Part shown: positions 24,116 through 31,811 of the stretch, one piece after another
How positions within the stretch are numbered: position 1 is the first letter of the stretch
Layout of the letters: every line of letters begins with the position of its first letter
Origin: Methanomassiliicoccaceae archaeon
GTDB taxonomy: Archaea; Thermoplasmatota; Thermoplasmata; Methanomassiliicoccales; Methanomethylophilaceae
Direction: 5' to 3'
DNA length: 34,900 nucleotides
Assembly (NCBI GenBank): GCA_016281925.1
Contig: JAEEJP010000117.1
Span: forward strand, 1-34,900
Made by a program: the position numbers and the translations under genes
The notes under the pieces: generated by a model
What the model saw: only the letters and a program-made list of their open reading frames with translations
What the model was told of the DNA's origin: nothing
Databases searched by the model: none

Positions 24116-25165
24116 TCAATCTTCGCCGTGCGCGCACGCCGCATCCGTTCCCGGGCGGCCGACCGTCCTGTCCTCTGATCTCTCCTCGATCAGATCCAGC
24201 AGCGCGAAAAGCTCCTCTTTAGTCTCGGGCTCTGTGGCCAGCCTTCTGCGGCCGGCGCTCCATCTGCATCCCGAAAAGAACTTCGGCGCTATGCTGCGGA
24301 GCTTTTTCACGCCTATTGCCTCGCCTTTCTCCCCGATCACGGCCTCGGACAGCTCTCTGCACCATGCGATCTGCTGCCTGACGGTGGGGTTCGGGACGCG
24401 CTTCCCGGAACGGAACCAGGAGTCGATCTGCCTCACCAAGTTGGGGTTGCCTATGCCTCCGCGCGCGACCATGATCCCGGCCGCTCCTGAGCATCTCTCC
24501 GCCTAGATCGCATCCTCCAGGGAATAGATGTTCCCGGAGACGATCAGCGGGACGGGAAGCTCTTTCTGCAGCCCCTCCAGGAGATCGTAGTGAGGACGGC
24601 CGGCATAGCGCTCCCTGACCGTTCTGGCATGGACGGCGACCACATCGGCCCCGGCGGAAACGGTTTCGTCCAGCACCTCGCGGAAATTGATGGATTCCAT
24701 GCTCTTCCCGAGGCGCGTCTTTATGGTCACAGGCATCCCCGTGGCCTTTCTGACGGCCCGGACGATCTCCCCGCATCTCCCGGGATCGGCCATCAGAGCG
24801 GACCCGGAACCTGAGCGGAGGACTTTCGGCACGGGGCATCCCATATTGATGTCGAAGAAGCTGATGTTAGGGTTCATCCTCATGGCTATGGAGGCGGCTT
24901 CGGCGATCTCTTCCGGGCCGCTCCCGAACAATTGCAGCCCCGTGGGATAATTCGGCCCGAAACCGACGTACATGGAGCCCGTCCTTTCGCTGTCGTGGAT
25001 CACTCCCGCCGATGATGTGAGCTCGGTCACCGACACCGCCACGCCGAACGGCTTCATAAAATCCCTGTAGCTGGCGAATGTGAACCCTGACATGGGCCCC
25101 AGAATGACCTTGCCCTCTACCGGGATGTCTCCGATCTTCCACATCCTGGCTGCCGATGCGGTCAT
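24116..25165 (-). CDS. dus: tRNA-dihydrouridine synthase with one in-frame TAG codon
   Basis: This FMN enzyme reduces uridine to dihydrouridine in tRNA. Motifs are VILGPMSGFTFASYR, DINMGCPVPKV with catalytic Cys110, TIKTRLGKS, VVAVHARTVRERYAG, and VSGNIYSLEDAI. After TAG at 24503-24505 (codon 221) the same frame gives AERCSGAAGIMVARGGIGNP, the conserved phosphate-binding end of the barrel, then a C-terminal helical domain, ending in TGA. The product is 349 residues, a normal Dus length; stopping at TAG would remove essential FMN-binding sequence. The ATG at 25165 is 3 bases after the transporter gene's stop, so the two are co-transcribed; MWK at codon 8 is an alternative start. Confidence 0.85.
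24503..24505 (-). other. In-frame amber (TAG) codon in the dihydrouridine synthase gene; candidate pyrrolysine codon
   Basis: Context on the minus strand is ATC TAG GCG. It lies in a helix between SGNIYSLEDAI and AERCSGAAG, where related enzymes would be expected to have a charged or polar residue; AAG, GAG or CAG are one base away. Confidence 0.75.
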
Positions 25166-25168
25166 CGG

Positions 25169-26095
25169 TTATCTTTTTATTTCCCCAGCGGCCGGATCCG
25201 CGTTCCCCGAGCTGGATTCCCTCAGGCCCCAGTTCATTATGATTATGGACACCAGAATCATCGCTATCCCGATCAGGGTATGCGCGGACAGGCTCTCTCC
25301 GAAGAACAGTAGCCCGGCCACGGAAGCCATCGCGGTCTCCATGAACATTAGGATGGATACTGTGCCTATGTCCAAGCCGGCCAGCCCTTTGGAATACAGA
25401 TAATAGGGCAGAGCCGTGAACACCAGCCCGATGGCCGCGGAAGCGAGCAGGACCTCTGCCGAGCTGAAAGACAGCTTTATGGTCCCGACGGGATCGGAAA
25501 ACGGCACGAGCATGGCCGTGCTGAAGATGAAGATGTAAAGCAGCACCGTCTGTTCGGAATATCCTTTTTCCAGCGAAAGCTTGAAGAATGCCGTATGAAG
25601 CGCGCCGCCGAACCCCGCCCCGAGACCGATGGATATCCCCAGCAGGCTGAATTCGGCGCTGTGCGTGAAAAGTCCCACGGCGAAGGCGCATCCCGAGAAT
25701 CCTATGACCGCGGCCAGCACTTTCCTTACCGTGATGGGGTCCTTGAAGAATAGGAAGGATATCCCTATGGCAAAATAGCAGTTCGTGCTCAGCAGCACTC
25801 CTGCCAGGGACAGATCCATTATCGTCTGCGCCTGTATGTACAGAACATCCATGCCCACATTCGTGGCGGCGGCCAATATCAGGACCCACAGATCCTTCGG
25901 CCTGACGCGGAAAGCGCCTCTGTCCGTCGCCAAAAGAGCTATTACTATGGCGGCAAGACATACCGCGGATTTGACCGCGTTGATCTGGACGGAGTTCATG
26001 CCCGCATCGGACAGTATCCTGGTGCTTATGCCTATCATACCCCAGATCGATGCGCACAGGACCGTGCAGATGGCGGCGGCCGTCCTCCCTACCAT
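25169..26095 (-). CDS. EamA/DMT-superfamily transporter
   Basis: This 308-residue protein has ten hydrophobic segments in two EamA halves (TVLCASIWGMIGISTRILSD at the start; LGISIGLGAGFGGALHTAFF opening the second half). The family exports or imports small metabolites such as amino acids and purines; the substrate is unknown. Minus-strand TTTTTAT is centred 26 bases from ATG 26095, supporting this start. It is followed by the dihydrouridine synthase gene in an operon. Confidence 0.85.
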   Translation of the reverse strand: MVGRTAAAICTVLCASIWGMIGISTRILSDAGMNSVQINAVKSAVCLAAIVIALLATDRGAFRVRPKDLWVLILAAATNVGMDVLYIQAQTIMDLSLAGVLLSTNCYFAIGISFLFFKDPITVRKVLAAVIGFSGCAFAVGLFTHSAEFSLLGISIGLGAGFGGALHTAFFKLSLEKGYSEQTVLLYIFIFSTAMLVPFSDPVGTIKLSFSSAEVLLASAAIGLVFTALPYYLYSKGLAGLDIGTVSILMFMETAMASVAGLLFFGESLSAHTLIGIAMILVSIIIMNWGLRESSSGNADPAAGEIKR

Positions 26096-26116
26096 GCCGG
26101 CCCATCCTATGATCGG

Positions 26117-26126
26117 GATAAAAACG
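26117..26126 (-). promoter_or_regulatory. TATA-like box of the DMT transporter/dus operon
   Basis: Minus-strand GTTTTTATCC is centred 26 bases before ATG 26095 in the divergent promoter region. Confidence 0.45.
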
Positions 26127-26178
26127 CTTCTGAGAGATAACGCCCAACAACCATTTCATAAAGGCGCATAATGCGGGA

Positions 26179-26184
26179 TATATA
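26179..26184 (+). promoter_or_regulatory. TATA box of the flavoprotein gene
   Basis: TATATA is centred 26 bases before ATG 26207, which supports that start over upstream alternatives. Confidence 0.5.
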
Positions 26185-26206
26185 CCTGCCAGCCCATTTC
26201 CGATGC

Positions 26207-26896
26207 ATGAAAGCGTTCATCATAAACGGGAGCCCCCGCAAAAGCTGGAACACCGCAAAAGCCGTCGAGAAAGCCGGAGAAGGCCTGAAAGACAGCGGCT
26301 TCGAAGTCGAAAGAATCGACCTCTACGATTATGAGTTCAAAGGATGCGTGAGCTGTTTCGCCTGCAAGCTGAAAAACGCGAAGACCTGCGGGGTCTGCGC
26401 CGTCAAAGACAGCCTGCGCCCTGTCCTGGAAAAGCTCAGGGAAGCGGACGCCGTGGTTCTGGGATCTCCGGTTTATTTCAGCCAGCCGGCCGGGCAGGTA
26501 AGGTCTTTCGTCGAAAGATGGCTGTTCCCGATATACTCCTACCACTACGAAGACGGGAAACCGCTGTTGTGCAGAGAAAAACCGGTTCCCTGCGGCATGA
26601 TATACACCATGAACCTGCCGAAAGAGATGTACGACAGCTGGGGCTACGAGGATACTCTCAGGCAGACCCCCAAATCCATGGGCGAAATCATGGGATGCTG
26701 CGAAACCCTGAACATCTTCAACACATACCAGTTCAAGGATTATTCGAGGTATGACATCACGCTGTTCGACGAAGAGCAGAAAAGGGCGTATCGCGACGGC
26801 CATTTCGAACAGGATCTGAAGAGCGCATACGATCTCGGATGCAGAATTGCCGAGAAGGCGAAAAAAATAGCTGACGACGCAGGTATTACGATTTGA
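26207..26896 (+). CDS. Flavodoxin-like NAD(P)H reductase / iron-sulfur flavoprotein family
   Basis: This 229-residue flavodoxin-fold protein begins MKAFIINGSPRKSWNTAKAV, the FMN phosphate-binding loop of the NADPH-dependent FMN reductase family. A Cys-rich stretch CVSCFACKLKNAKTCGVC follows, matching where archaeal iron-sulfur flavoproteins hold a cluster; GSPVYFSQPAGQVRSFVER is the second FMN loop. It is probably cytoplasmic, in redox or oxidative-stress metabolism. Its stop overlaps a possible TTG start of the next gene, but that gene more likely starts at 26935. Confidence 0.85.
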   Translation: MKAFIINGSPRKSWNTAKAVEKAGEGLKDSGFEVERIDLYDYEFKGCVSCFACKLKNAKTCGVCAVKDSLRPVLEKLREADAVVLGSPVYFSQPAGQVRSFVERWLFPIYSYHYEDGKPLLCREKPVPCGMIYTMNLPKEMYDSWGYEDTLRQTPKSMGEIMGCCETLNIFNTYQFKDYSRYDITLFDEEQKRAYRDGHFEQDLKSAYDLGCRIAEKAKKIADDAGITI

Positions 26897-26904
26897 CGAA
26901 AGCG

Positions 26905-26910
26905 TTATAT
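26905..26910 (+). promoter_or_regulatory. TATA-like box of the CDF transporter gene
   Basis: TTATAT is centred 27 bases before ATG 26935, pointing to that ATG as a leaderless start. Confidence 0.45.
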
Positions 26911-26934
26911 CACATGCGCCGAGATTATCGTCCG

Positions 26935-27969
26935 ATGTCAGGGAAAGCGGATGCGAACATCGAGTTCCAGAAGATTGTGGCCGTCGTCGGTGTCGCGCTG
27001 ATGGCCATAAAATTCCTGGCATATTTCACCACCCATTCGGTGTCGATTCTTACCGACGCGCTGGAATCGATAGTGAATGTCGTGGCGGCTTTCATCGGGC
27101 TCTTCGCCCTTTACATCTCTGCCCGCCCGGCCGACAGATCCCATCCCTTCGGACACGGAAAGATCGAGACCGTCTCGTCGTCGATCGAGGGGACGCTCAT
27201 CGCCGTCGCCGGATCCATGATCATCCTGGAATCGATTGACAGGATTCTGCATCCCGGGGAGCTCAGAGAGCTGGACATCGGCCTTGTCCTCATAGCCGTC
27301 ACTGCCATCGTCAACTACGCGGTGGGGAGAGCGGCGATCAGACGCGGGACGAAAAGCCGCTCGCCGGCTCTGGTGGCCAGCGGGAAGCATCTCTGCTCCG
27401 ACACCGTATCCTCAGTCGGCATCATCGCCGGGCTGGCCGTGCTCTATGCGGTCCAGGCCATGGGGTATGATGCGTCCTGGCTCGACGCCGCCATCGCAGG
27501 GGCGTTCGGATGCGTGATAATATACACCGGCGCCAAAGTGATCAGAGGATGCCTGAACGATTTCATGGACGCGGCCGATTCAAAACTCATCCGCGAGGTC
27601 ACGGAGGTGCTCAACGATCACAGGCACTACCATTGGATAGACGTCTACGGCCTCAGGATCATCAAATACGGACCGAACATGTTCATCAACATGAGCGCCG
27701 TGCTTCCCAAGGGGATGCCCCTCAGCCTGGTCCAAGTCGAGATCGCAGAAGTCGGGGAGGCTCTGGAAGAGAGATACGGCGATTCGGCCGAAGTTTCCAT
27801 CAATCCGGTCCCCTGCACGGACATCAGCTGCCGCTATTGCAGATATCCCTGCTCCTACAGGAAAGATCCCTTCGCGCGCGAGCTCGACTGGACGCCCGAG
27901 ACCCTGTGCTGCGACAGGCCCCATGTCGATATCAGATCGTCCATCATCCGGATAGACGCAAGCGATTAA
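26935..27969 (+). CDS. Cation diffusion facilitator (CDF) metal transporter
   Basis: This 344-residue metal exporter of the ZitB/FieF family has HPFGHGKIETVSS and the membrane metal site, read here as E44 and N48 (LTDALESIVNV) with H152 and D156 (KHLCSDTVSS). In FieF the first two are Asp, so metal choice may differ. About six membrane segments are followed by a cytoplasmic domain, then an unusual Cys-rich tail (CTDISCRYCRYPC, and a later CC) that may bind metal. Starts at 26893 (TTG) and 26914 are possible, but the TATA box favours 26935. Confidence 0.88.
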   Translation: MSGKADANIEFQKIVAVVGVALMAIKFLAYFTTHSVSILTDALESIVNVVAAFIGLFALYISARPADRSHPFGHGKIETVSSSIEGTLIAVAGSMIILESIDRILHPGELRELDIGLVLIAVTAIVNYAVGRAAIRRGTKSRSPALVASGKHLCSDTVSSVGIIAGLAVLYAVQAMGYDASWLDAAIAGAFGCVIIYTGAKVIRGCLNDFMDAADSKLIREVTEVLNDHRHYHWIDVYGLRIIKYGPNMFINMSAVLPKGMPLSLVQVEIAEVGEALEERYGDSAEVSINPVPCTDISCRYCRYPCSYRKDPFARELDWTPETLCCDRPHVDIRSSIIRIDASD

Positions 27970-27993
27970 AGCAACCTCCAGCATACGGAGGCC

Positions 27994-28575
27994 ATGGACC
28001 AGACGGAAATCCCCCAGGAGATAGCGATCGCAGGGCTCTCGGATTGGTACGCGGGGCTGAACGACCCCAGCAAAGTCAAAGTCAGAAGATATCTCAGAGG
28101 GATAGACACGTCCTCGGCGGCGGCTCTCCTCATAGACCTCATGCTCCGCTCCGAGGAGGACCACAATTACGGCCTTTCGGTGACAGCCGGATCTTACGCG
28201 GTCTCGATGGCCCTGGACGACTATCAGCTTTTCAAAGTCAGGGAAGCGTACATAGACGGGCTTTTCGGATCCGAAAAATACGACGACGCCAAGGAGCAGT
28301 GCTGCCTCAATCTCGACCTGTATCCCGCCGTAAAGGACAGATTCCTGGGGGAGAACGGCGGAAGCATTCCAAAGGACATAAAATGCCGCAACAGGCTCAT
28401 AGACATCCTGGTCGGCGTCGAATGCGCCTACGACGAAGCCATTTCCCTTCTGGACGATTATGCCGCCATTGGCATAATGGATCCGGACGAGCTGGAATAC
28501 AGGAAGCAGAGCCTCAAAATCCACAGGATGCAGAAGACTTTCGACAGCATCTATTCGTATCGTCCGAAGGAATGA
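27994..28575 (+). CDS. Helical protein of unknown function
   Basis: I do not recognise this 193-residue, acidic, mostly helical soluble protein. The pattern of paired helices (YQLFKVREAYIDGLFGSEKY, then DEAISLLDDYAAIGIMDPDE) suggests a TPR-like fold. GGAGG at 27987-27991 precedes the ATG by 2 bases. It follows the CDF gene by 24 bases in the same direction, and its 3' end overlaps the convergent 28514-28843 gene by 62 bases. Confidence 0.6.
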   Translation: MDQTEIPQEIAIAGLSDWYAGLNDPSKVKVRRYLRGIDTSSAAALLIDLMLRSEEDHNYGLSVTAGSYAVSMALDDYQLFKVREAYIDGLFGSEKYDDAKEQCCLNLDLYPAVKDRFLGENGGSIPKDIKCRNRLIDILVGVECAYDEAISLLDDYAAIGIMDPDELEYRKQSLKIHRMQKTFDSIYSYRPKE

Positions 28576-28843
28576 GGCTTTTCCACGGGATCATGGGGAT
28601 CACGTCTATCACCGGCTCTTCGTAAGGGTGCACCCTGCGGATCGCAGCGACGGCTTTCCCCAGATCCTCCTCCCATACGGCGAACTCGAGCCTCATCTCC
28701 TCGGCCGTCTCTATCTCGCCCGGGGTCCCCAGATAAGACTCCGATCCTTCGAGCGGCCTCCAGGTCCCTGTGACCGGCCAGTATGTGAAGCATCTGTCGT
28801 ATCCCGGATACAGAGGCTCCACCGATGCAGCGATCTCATCCAT
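28514..28843 (-). CDS. Stand-alone NIF3/YqfO-type small domain protein
   Basis: This 109-residue protein matches the PII/CutA-like inserted domain of NIF3/DUF34 proteins: TWRPLEGSESYLGTPGEIET and a later RVHPYEEPVIDVIPM. In most NIF3 proteins this domain is part of a larger metal-binding enzyme; here it stands alone. ATG 28843 lies within the last codons of the upstream PHP gene (8-base overlap), suggesting translational coupling. The C-terminal ~20 residues overlap the opposite-strand gene and may not be meaningful. Confidence 0.7.
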   Translation of the reverse strand: MDEIAASVEPLYPGYDRCFTYWPVTGTWRPLEGSESYLGTPGEIETAEEMRLEFAVWEEDLGKAVAAIRRVHPYEEPVIDVIPMIPWKSLIPSDDTNRCCRKSSASCGF

Positions 28844-29858
28844 CAAGCTTTTTAGCAGCTTTCTCGATGCGTTTGTTCCTAACTTGAAACATCTTCTCTC
28901 CGTCGTCATACGGAACCCCGGAATCGATGCCTTCGATGATCCTTCCGATCCTCTCGAGGCGTTCGTCCATCTTCGCCGTCATCCTCTTGGATCCGCGCCT
29001 CAGATAAAGGAGGCTCAGAGCCGTGGCCAGGCATGTGATCGGCGGGAAAAGGTACGCCGATCCGGCGATTATCCCGGTGCCGGCCATGAGGCGGGAGATG
29101 CGGTCTATCTTCTGCGCCAGCTGGTCTCCCTCGGCGATCTCGAGCCTGTTCCTCAGCTTGTCCATGAGAAGCTTCTGGCCGCCGATGACGACCTCCATGC
29201 TCCATTGGACCTGGGTGAACGGATCCGCGGCTTTACCGCAGCCTCTGGTCTTCCTTTTCAGTATGGAATCCCTGAAGTCATCCGCGGAATTCCCTTCGAA
29301 TTCTGTCCAGCATGTGCCGGCGGTATACACGGAATGGGCGTCGCTGCCCGCGAGATCGGCCCATCTCCCCGGATAGGCGTCCATAACTTTCCTTGCGAAC
29401 ATGTTGGAGTAATAATCGGGATGGCCGCCGTTGACGGTCTCGAAGCCGTCGATGTCCAGGGCCAGGATCTTTTCCTGCAGGCCGGGGACATGGAAGCTGA
29501 AGGGATGCGGAGCGATCACGATGCCTCCCTGCGACCTGATGATGTCGACCGTCTCCTCGACGGAAAGCCCTCTGGGGACCTTTTCGGTGAGGAACAGCCC
29601 TATTATCTCGCCGTCCAGGGTGGTGACCTCCTCCCCGACGATGAGGTCGATGTCGCCGAATTTCCTGGCATATTTCTCGCCCTGGAAAGCGCCGGCTATC
29701 TCGTCGTGGTCGGTGATCGCCAGGACCTGATACCCTAGGCGTCTCATCTGATCCAACTGGGTTTCCGGGGTGATCACCGATTCCGGGAATTTCATCGCAT
29801 TCCCCAGCTGATTGAAGCCGGAGAAGTGGGTGTGAAGATGGGTGTCCGCTCTACCCAT
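28836..29858 (-). CDS. PHP-domain phosphoesterase with C-terminal membrane segment
   Basis: The N-terminal PHP domain has metal-binding motifs MGRADTHLHTHFSG, ITDHDE, VGEEVTT, IAPHPFSF and AGSDAHS. A later hydrophobic stretch (ISRLMAGTGIIAGSAYLFPP and onward) and a charged helical tail extend beyond the usual PHP fold, so the protein may be membrane-attached. It is probably a phosphatase or nuclease-like hydrolase of unknown substrate. ATG 29858 lies 25 bases after a TATA-like box; upstream in-frame codons do not look like protein. Confidence 0.8.
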   Translation of the reverse strand: MGRADTHLHTHFSGFNQLGNAMKFPESVITPETQLDQMRRLGYQVLAITDHDEIAGAFQGEKYARKFGDIDLIVGEEVTTLDGEIIGLFLTEKVPRGLSVEETVDIIRSQGGIVIAPHPFSFHVPGLQEKILALDIDGFETVNGGHPDYYSNMFARKVMDAYPGRWADLAGSDAHSVYTAGTCWTEFEGNSADDFRDSILKRKTRGCGKAADPFTQVQWSMEVVIGGQKLLMDKLRNRLEIAEGDQLAQKIDRISRLMAGTGIIAGSAYLFPPITCLATALSLLYLRRGSKRMTAKMDERLERIGRIIEGIDSGVPYDDGEKMFQVRNKRIEKAAKKLDG

Positions 29859-29879
29859 AAAATTAGGATTCCCTAATAA

Positions 29880-29888
29880 TATAAAAAT
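29880..29888 (-). promoter_or_regulatory. TATA-like box of the PHP gene
   Basis: Minus-strand TTTTTATAT is centred about 25 bases before ATG 29858. Confidence 0.45.
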
Positions 29889-29923
29889 GGTTTTCTGACA
29901 ATCACATCGGAACGGTGTAAATC

Positions 29924-29943
29924 GCGGGGGAGAGCGCCCCCGC
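29924..29943 (-). terminator. Hairpin directly after the ABCE1 gene
   Basis: GCGGGGG and CCCCCGC form a 7-base stem starting one base after the ABCE1 stop codon on the minus strand. Being this close to the stop, it is more likely to protect the mRNA 3' end than to act as a classical terminator. Confidence 0.45.
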
Positions 29944-29944
29944 A

Positions 29945-31711
29945 TCAGGAATAATAGAATTCCCCGTTGGATTTCTGCTCCCTGTCGAGCCTGGAATCGG
30001 GCTTGTTGATCCTCGGCCGGTGGGTGTCCGCGTCGCGCCTGAACGTGATGTCGACGGCGGAAAGGAAGCGGTTCATACCGTCCCTCATGTCGAACGGCCC
30101 TTCGCCGACGCCGTGGACCCCTGGATCGCCGCCGAAGACCATCATGGAATCGGATACCATGTCTAGGAAATACACGTCGTGGTCGACGACCATGGCGCTG
30201 CGCCCGGTCTTCTCCATCATCCTTCTGATCGTCTTGGCGGCGATCATCCTCTGGTTGGAATCCAGATAGGCGGAAGGCTCGTCGAAGAGATACATGTCGG
30301 CTTCCTCCGAGAGGCAGATGGCGATGGCCACCCTCTGCAGCTCCCCTCCCGAAAGCCTGGAGACCTTCTTGTCCATGAGGAATTTGATCCCGAGAGGCTC
30401 TATGACCTCCCCGGAGAAGAATCCCGAGCTGATGGTTTCGTAGTTCTTCGAGAACAGAAGCTCCTGGACGGTGCCGTCGAAGTCAGCGGATATGTACTGG
30501 GGCTTGTAGGAAAGCTTGACCTCGCCTTCAAGGCTCCCGGAATCGGCCTCTATCATGCCGGCCAGCATCTTCACGAAGGTCGTCTTTCCGGTCCCGTTCG
30601 GGCCTACGATCCCGACGGATTCGCCGATTTTCACGGATCCCCCGGTGATGTCGAGGCTGAACCCGCCGAAATCGTTCTTCAGGCCGTCGAAAGATATCAC
30701 GTCGGCCGTCTGCCAGTCTCCCCTCGGAGGGGACGCCTCGAATTCGATCGGGCGGTCCCTGAATCTGATGTTCTCCTCCGGCAGATACCCGTCCAGATAG
30801 GCGTTGATGGCGGTCCTGACCTGCCTGGCCAGGGTGAAAACTCCGTACGCCCCTTCGGACCCGTACACGAGGTTCACGTTGTCCGCCAGGAAATCCAGGA
30901 TGGCCAGGTCGTGCTCTATGACTACGACCTGCTTGTCTCTGCTCAGATCCTTGATTATCCTTGCCATCCTTACCCTCTGGTAGATGTCCAGATAGGATGT
31001 GGGCTCGTCGAAATAGTATACGTCGGCCTCCTTCATGACCGTGGCCGCCATGGCCAGCCTCTGGAGCTCCCCTCCCGAAAGCTTGTCCAGCTCCCTGTCG
31101 AGGACTCCTGCGAGATCGAACGTCTCCGCCGCCTCTTCCACAGTCATGCGCTCCTGGACCTTCACCAGGAGATCCCTCACAACGCCTTTCACCGACTGGG
31201 GGAGCTTGTCGACGTACTGCGGCTTGATTGCGGTCTTGATCTTCCCCTCGTAGACGCTCTGGAGATAGTCGTGGAGTTCGGTCCCGGCGAAATGCTTCAG
31301 CACCTCCTCCCTGCTCGGAGGGTTCTCATAGTCCCCCAGATTGGGGGTCTCCGCCCCGGACAGCATGCGGATGGCCGTGGTCTTTCCGATCCCGTTCGGA
31401 CCGAGGATGCCCGTTACGATGCCTTTCTTGGGCACCGGAAGGCGGTACAGGCGGAAAGCGTTCTCGCCGTAGCGGTGGACGATGTCCTCCTTGAGCTCGT
31501 CCGCAAGGCCTATGATTTTGATCGCTTTGAACATGCACTTGTTGGTGCATATCCCGCACCCCTGGCAGAGAGCCTCGGAAATGATGGGCTTCCCCTTGTC
31601 GCCGAACGTGACGCACTGCGAGCCGGTGCGGTTCAGAGGGCAGAACCTCTCGCATTCCTTGTTGCACTTCTTTGGCTGGCATCTGTCTGCCAAGACTGCG
31701 GCTATCCTCAT
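29945..31711 (-). CDS. Ribosome-recycling ATPase ABCE1 (Rli1)
   Basis: This 588-residue protein is diagnostic of archaea and eukaryotes. It has an N-terminal iron-sulfur domain with two [4Fe-4S] motifs (CQPKKCNKECERFCP and CQGCGICTNKCMF) and two ABC domains: GPNGIGKTT with LSGGELQRLAMAA, and GPNGTGKTT with LSGGELQRVAIAI. It splits ribosomes after termination and with release factor aRF1. In an organism that reads TAG as an amino acid, competition with aRF1 at UAG makes termination factors interesting, but nothing unusual is visible in this gene. Confidence 0.97.
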   Translation of the reverse strand: MRIAAVLADRCQPKKCNKECERFCPLNRTGSQCVTFGDKGKPIISEALCQGCGICTNKCMFKAIKIIGLADELKEDIVHRYGENAFRLYRLPVPKKGIVTGILGPNGIGKTTAIRMLSGAETPNLGDYENPPSREEVLKHFAGTELHDYLQSVYEGKIKTAIKPQYVDKLPQSVKGVVRDLLVKVQERMTVEEAAETFDLAGVLDRELDKLSGGELQRLAMAATVMKEADVYYFDEPTSYLDIYQRVRMARIIKDLSRDKQVVVIEHDLAILDFLADNVNLVYGSEGAYGVFTLARQVRTAINAYLDGYLPEENIRFRDRPIEFEASPPRGDWQTADVISFDGLKNDFGGFSLDITGGSVKIGESVGIVGPNGTGKTTFVKMLAGMIEADSGSLEGEVKLSYKPQYISADFDGTVQELLFSKNYETISSGFFSGEVIEPLGIKFLMDKKVSRLSGGELQRVAIAICLSEEADMYLFDEPSAYLDSNQRMIAAKTIRRMMEKTGRSAMVVDHDVYFLDMVSDSMMVFGGDPGVHGVGEGPFDMRDGMNRFLSAVDITFRRDADTHRPRINKPDSRLDREQKSNGEFYYS

Positions 31712-31811
31712 GGCCCGCGGATTTGCTTATCCGATAAAAGGGTTTAGCGTATCCTCCGTTTCCCGTCAAAAGAATATAATATCGTTATGCAGTGCCGTCC
31801 GCCAGGTTAAC

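Noticed and set aside
6586-25165. Simple pseudogenes at the three TAG sites
   Set aside because: All three have no second lesion, keep full conserved motifs after the TAG and lie next to intact genes. Not fully excluded, so kept as the alternative in the findings.
30179-31747. 522-codon open frame on the plus strand
   Set aside because: Antisense to ABCE1, which is unmistakable.
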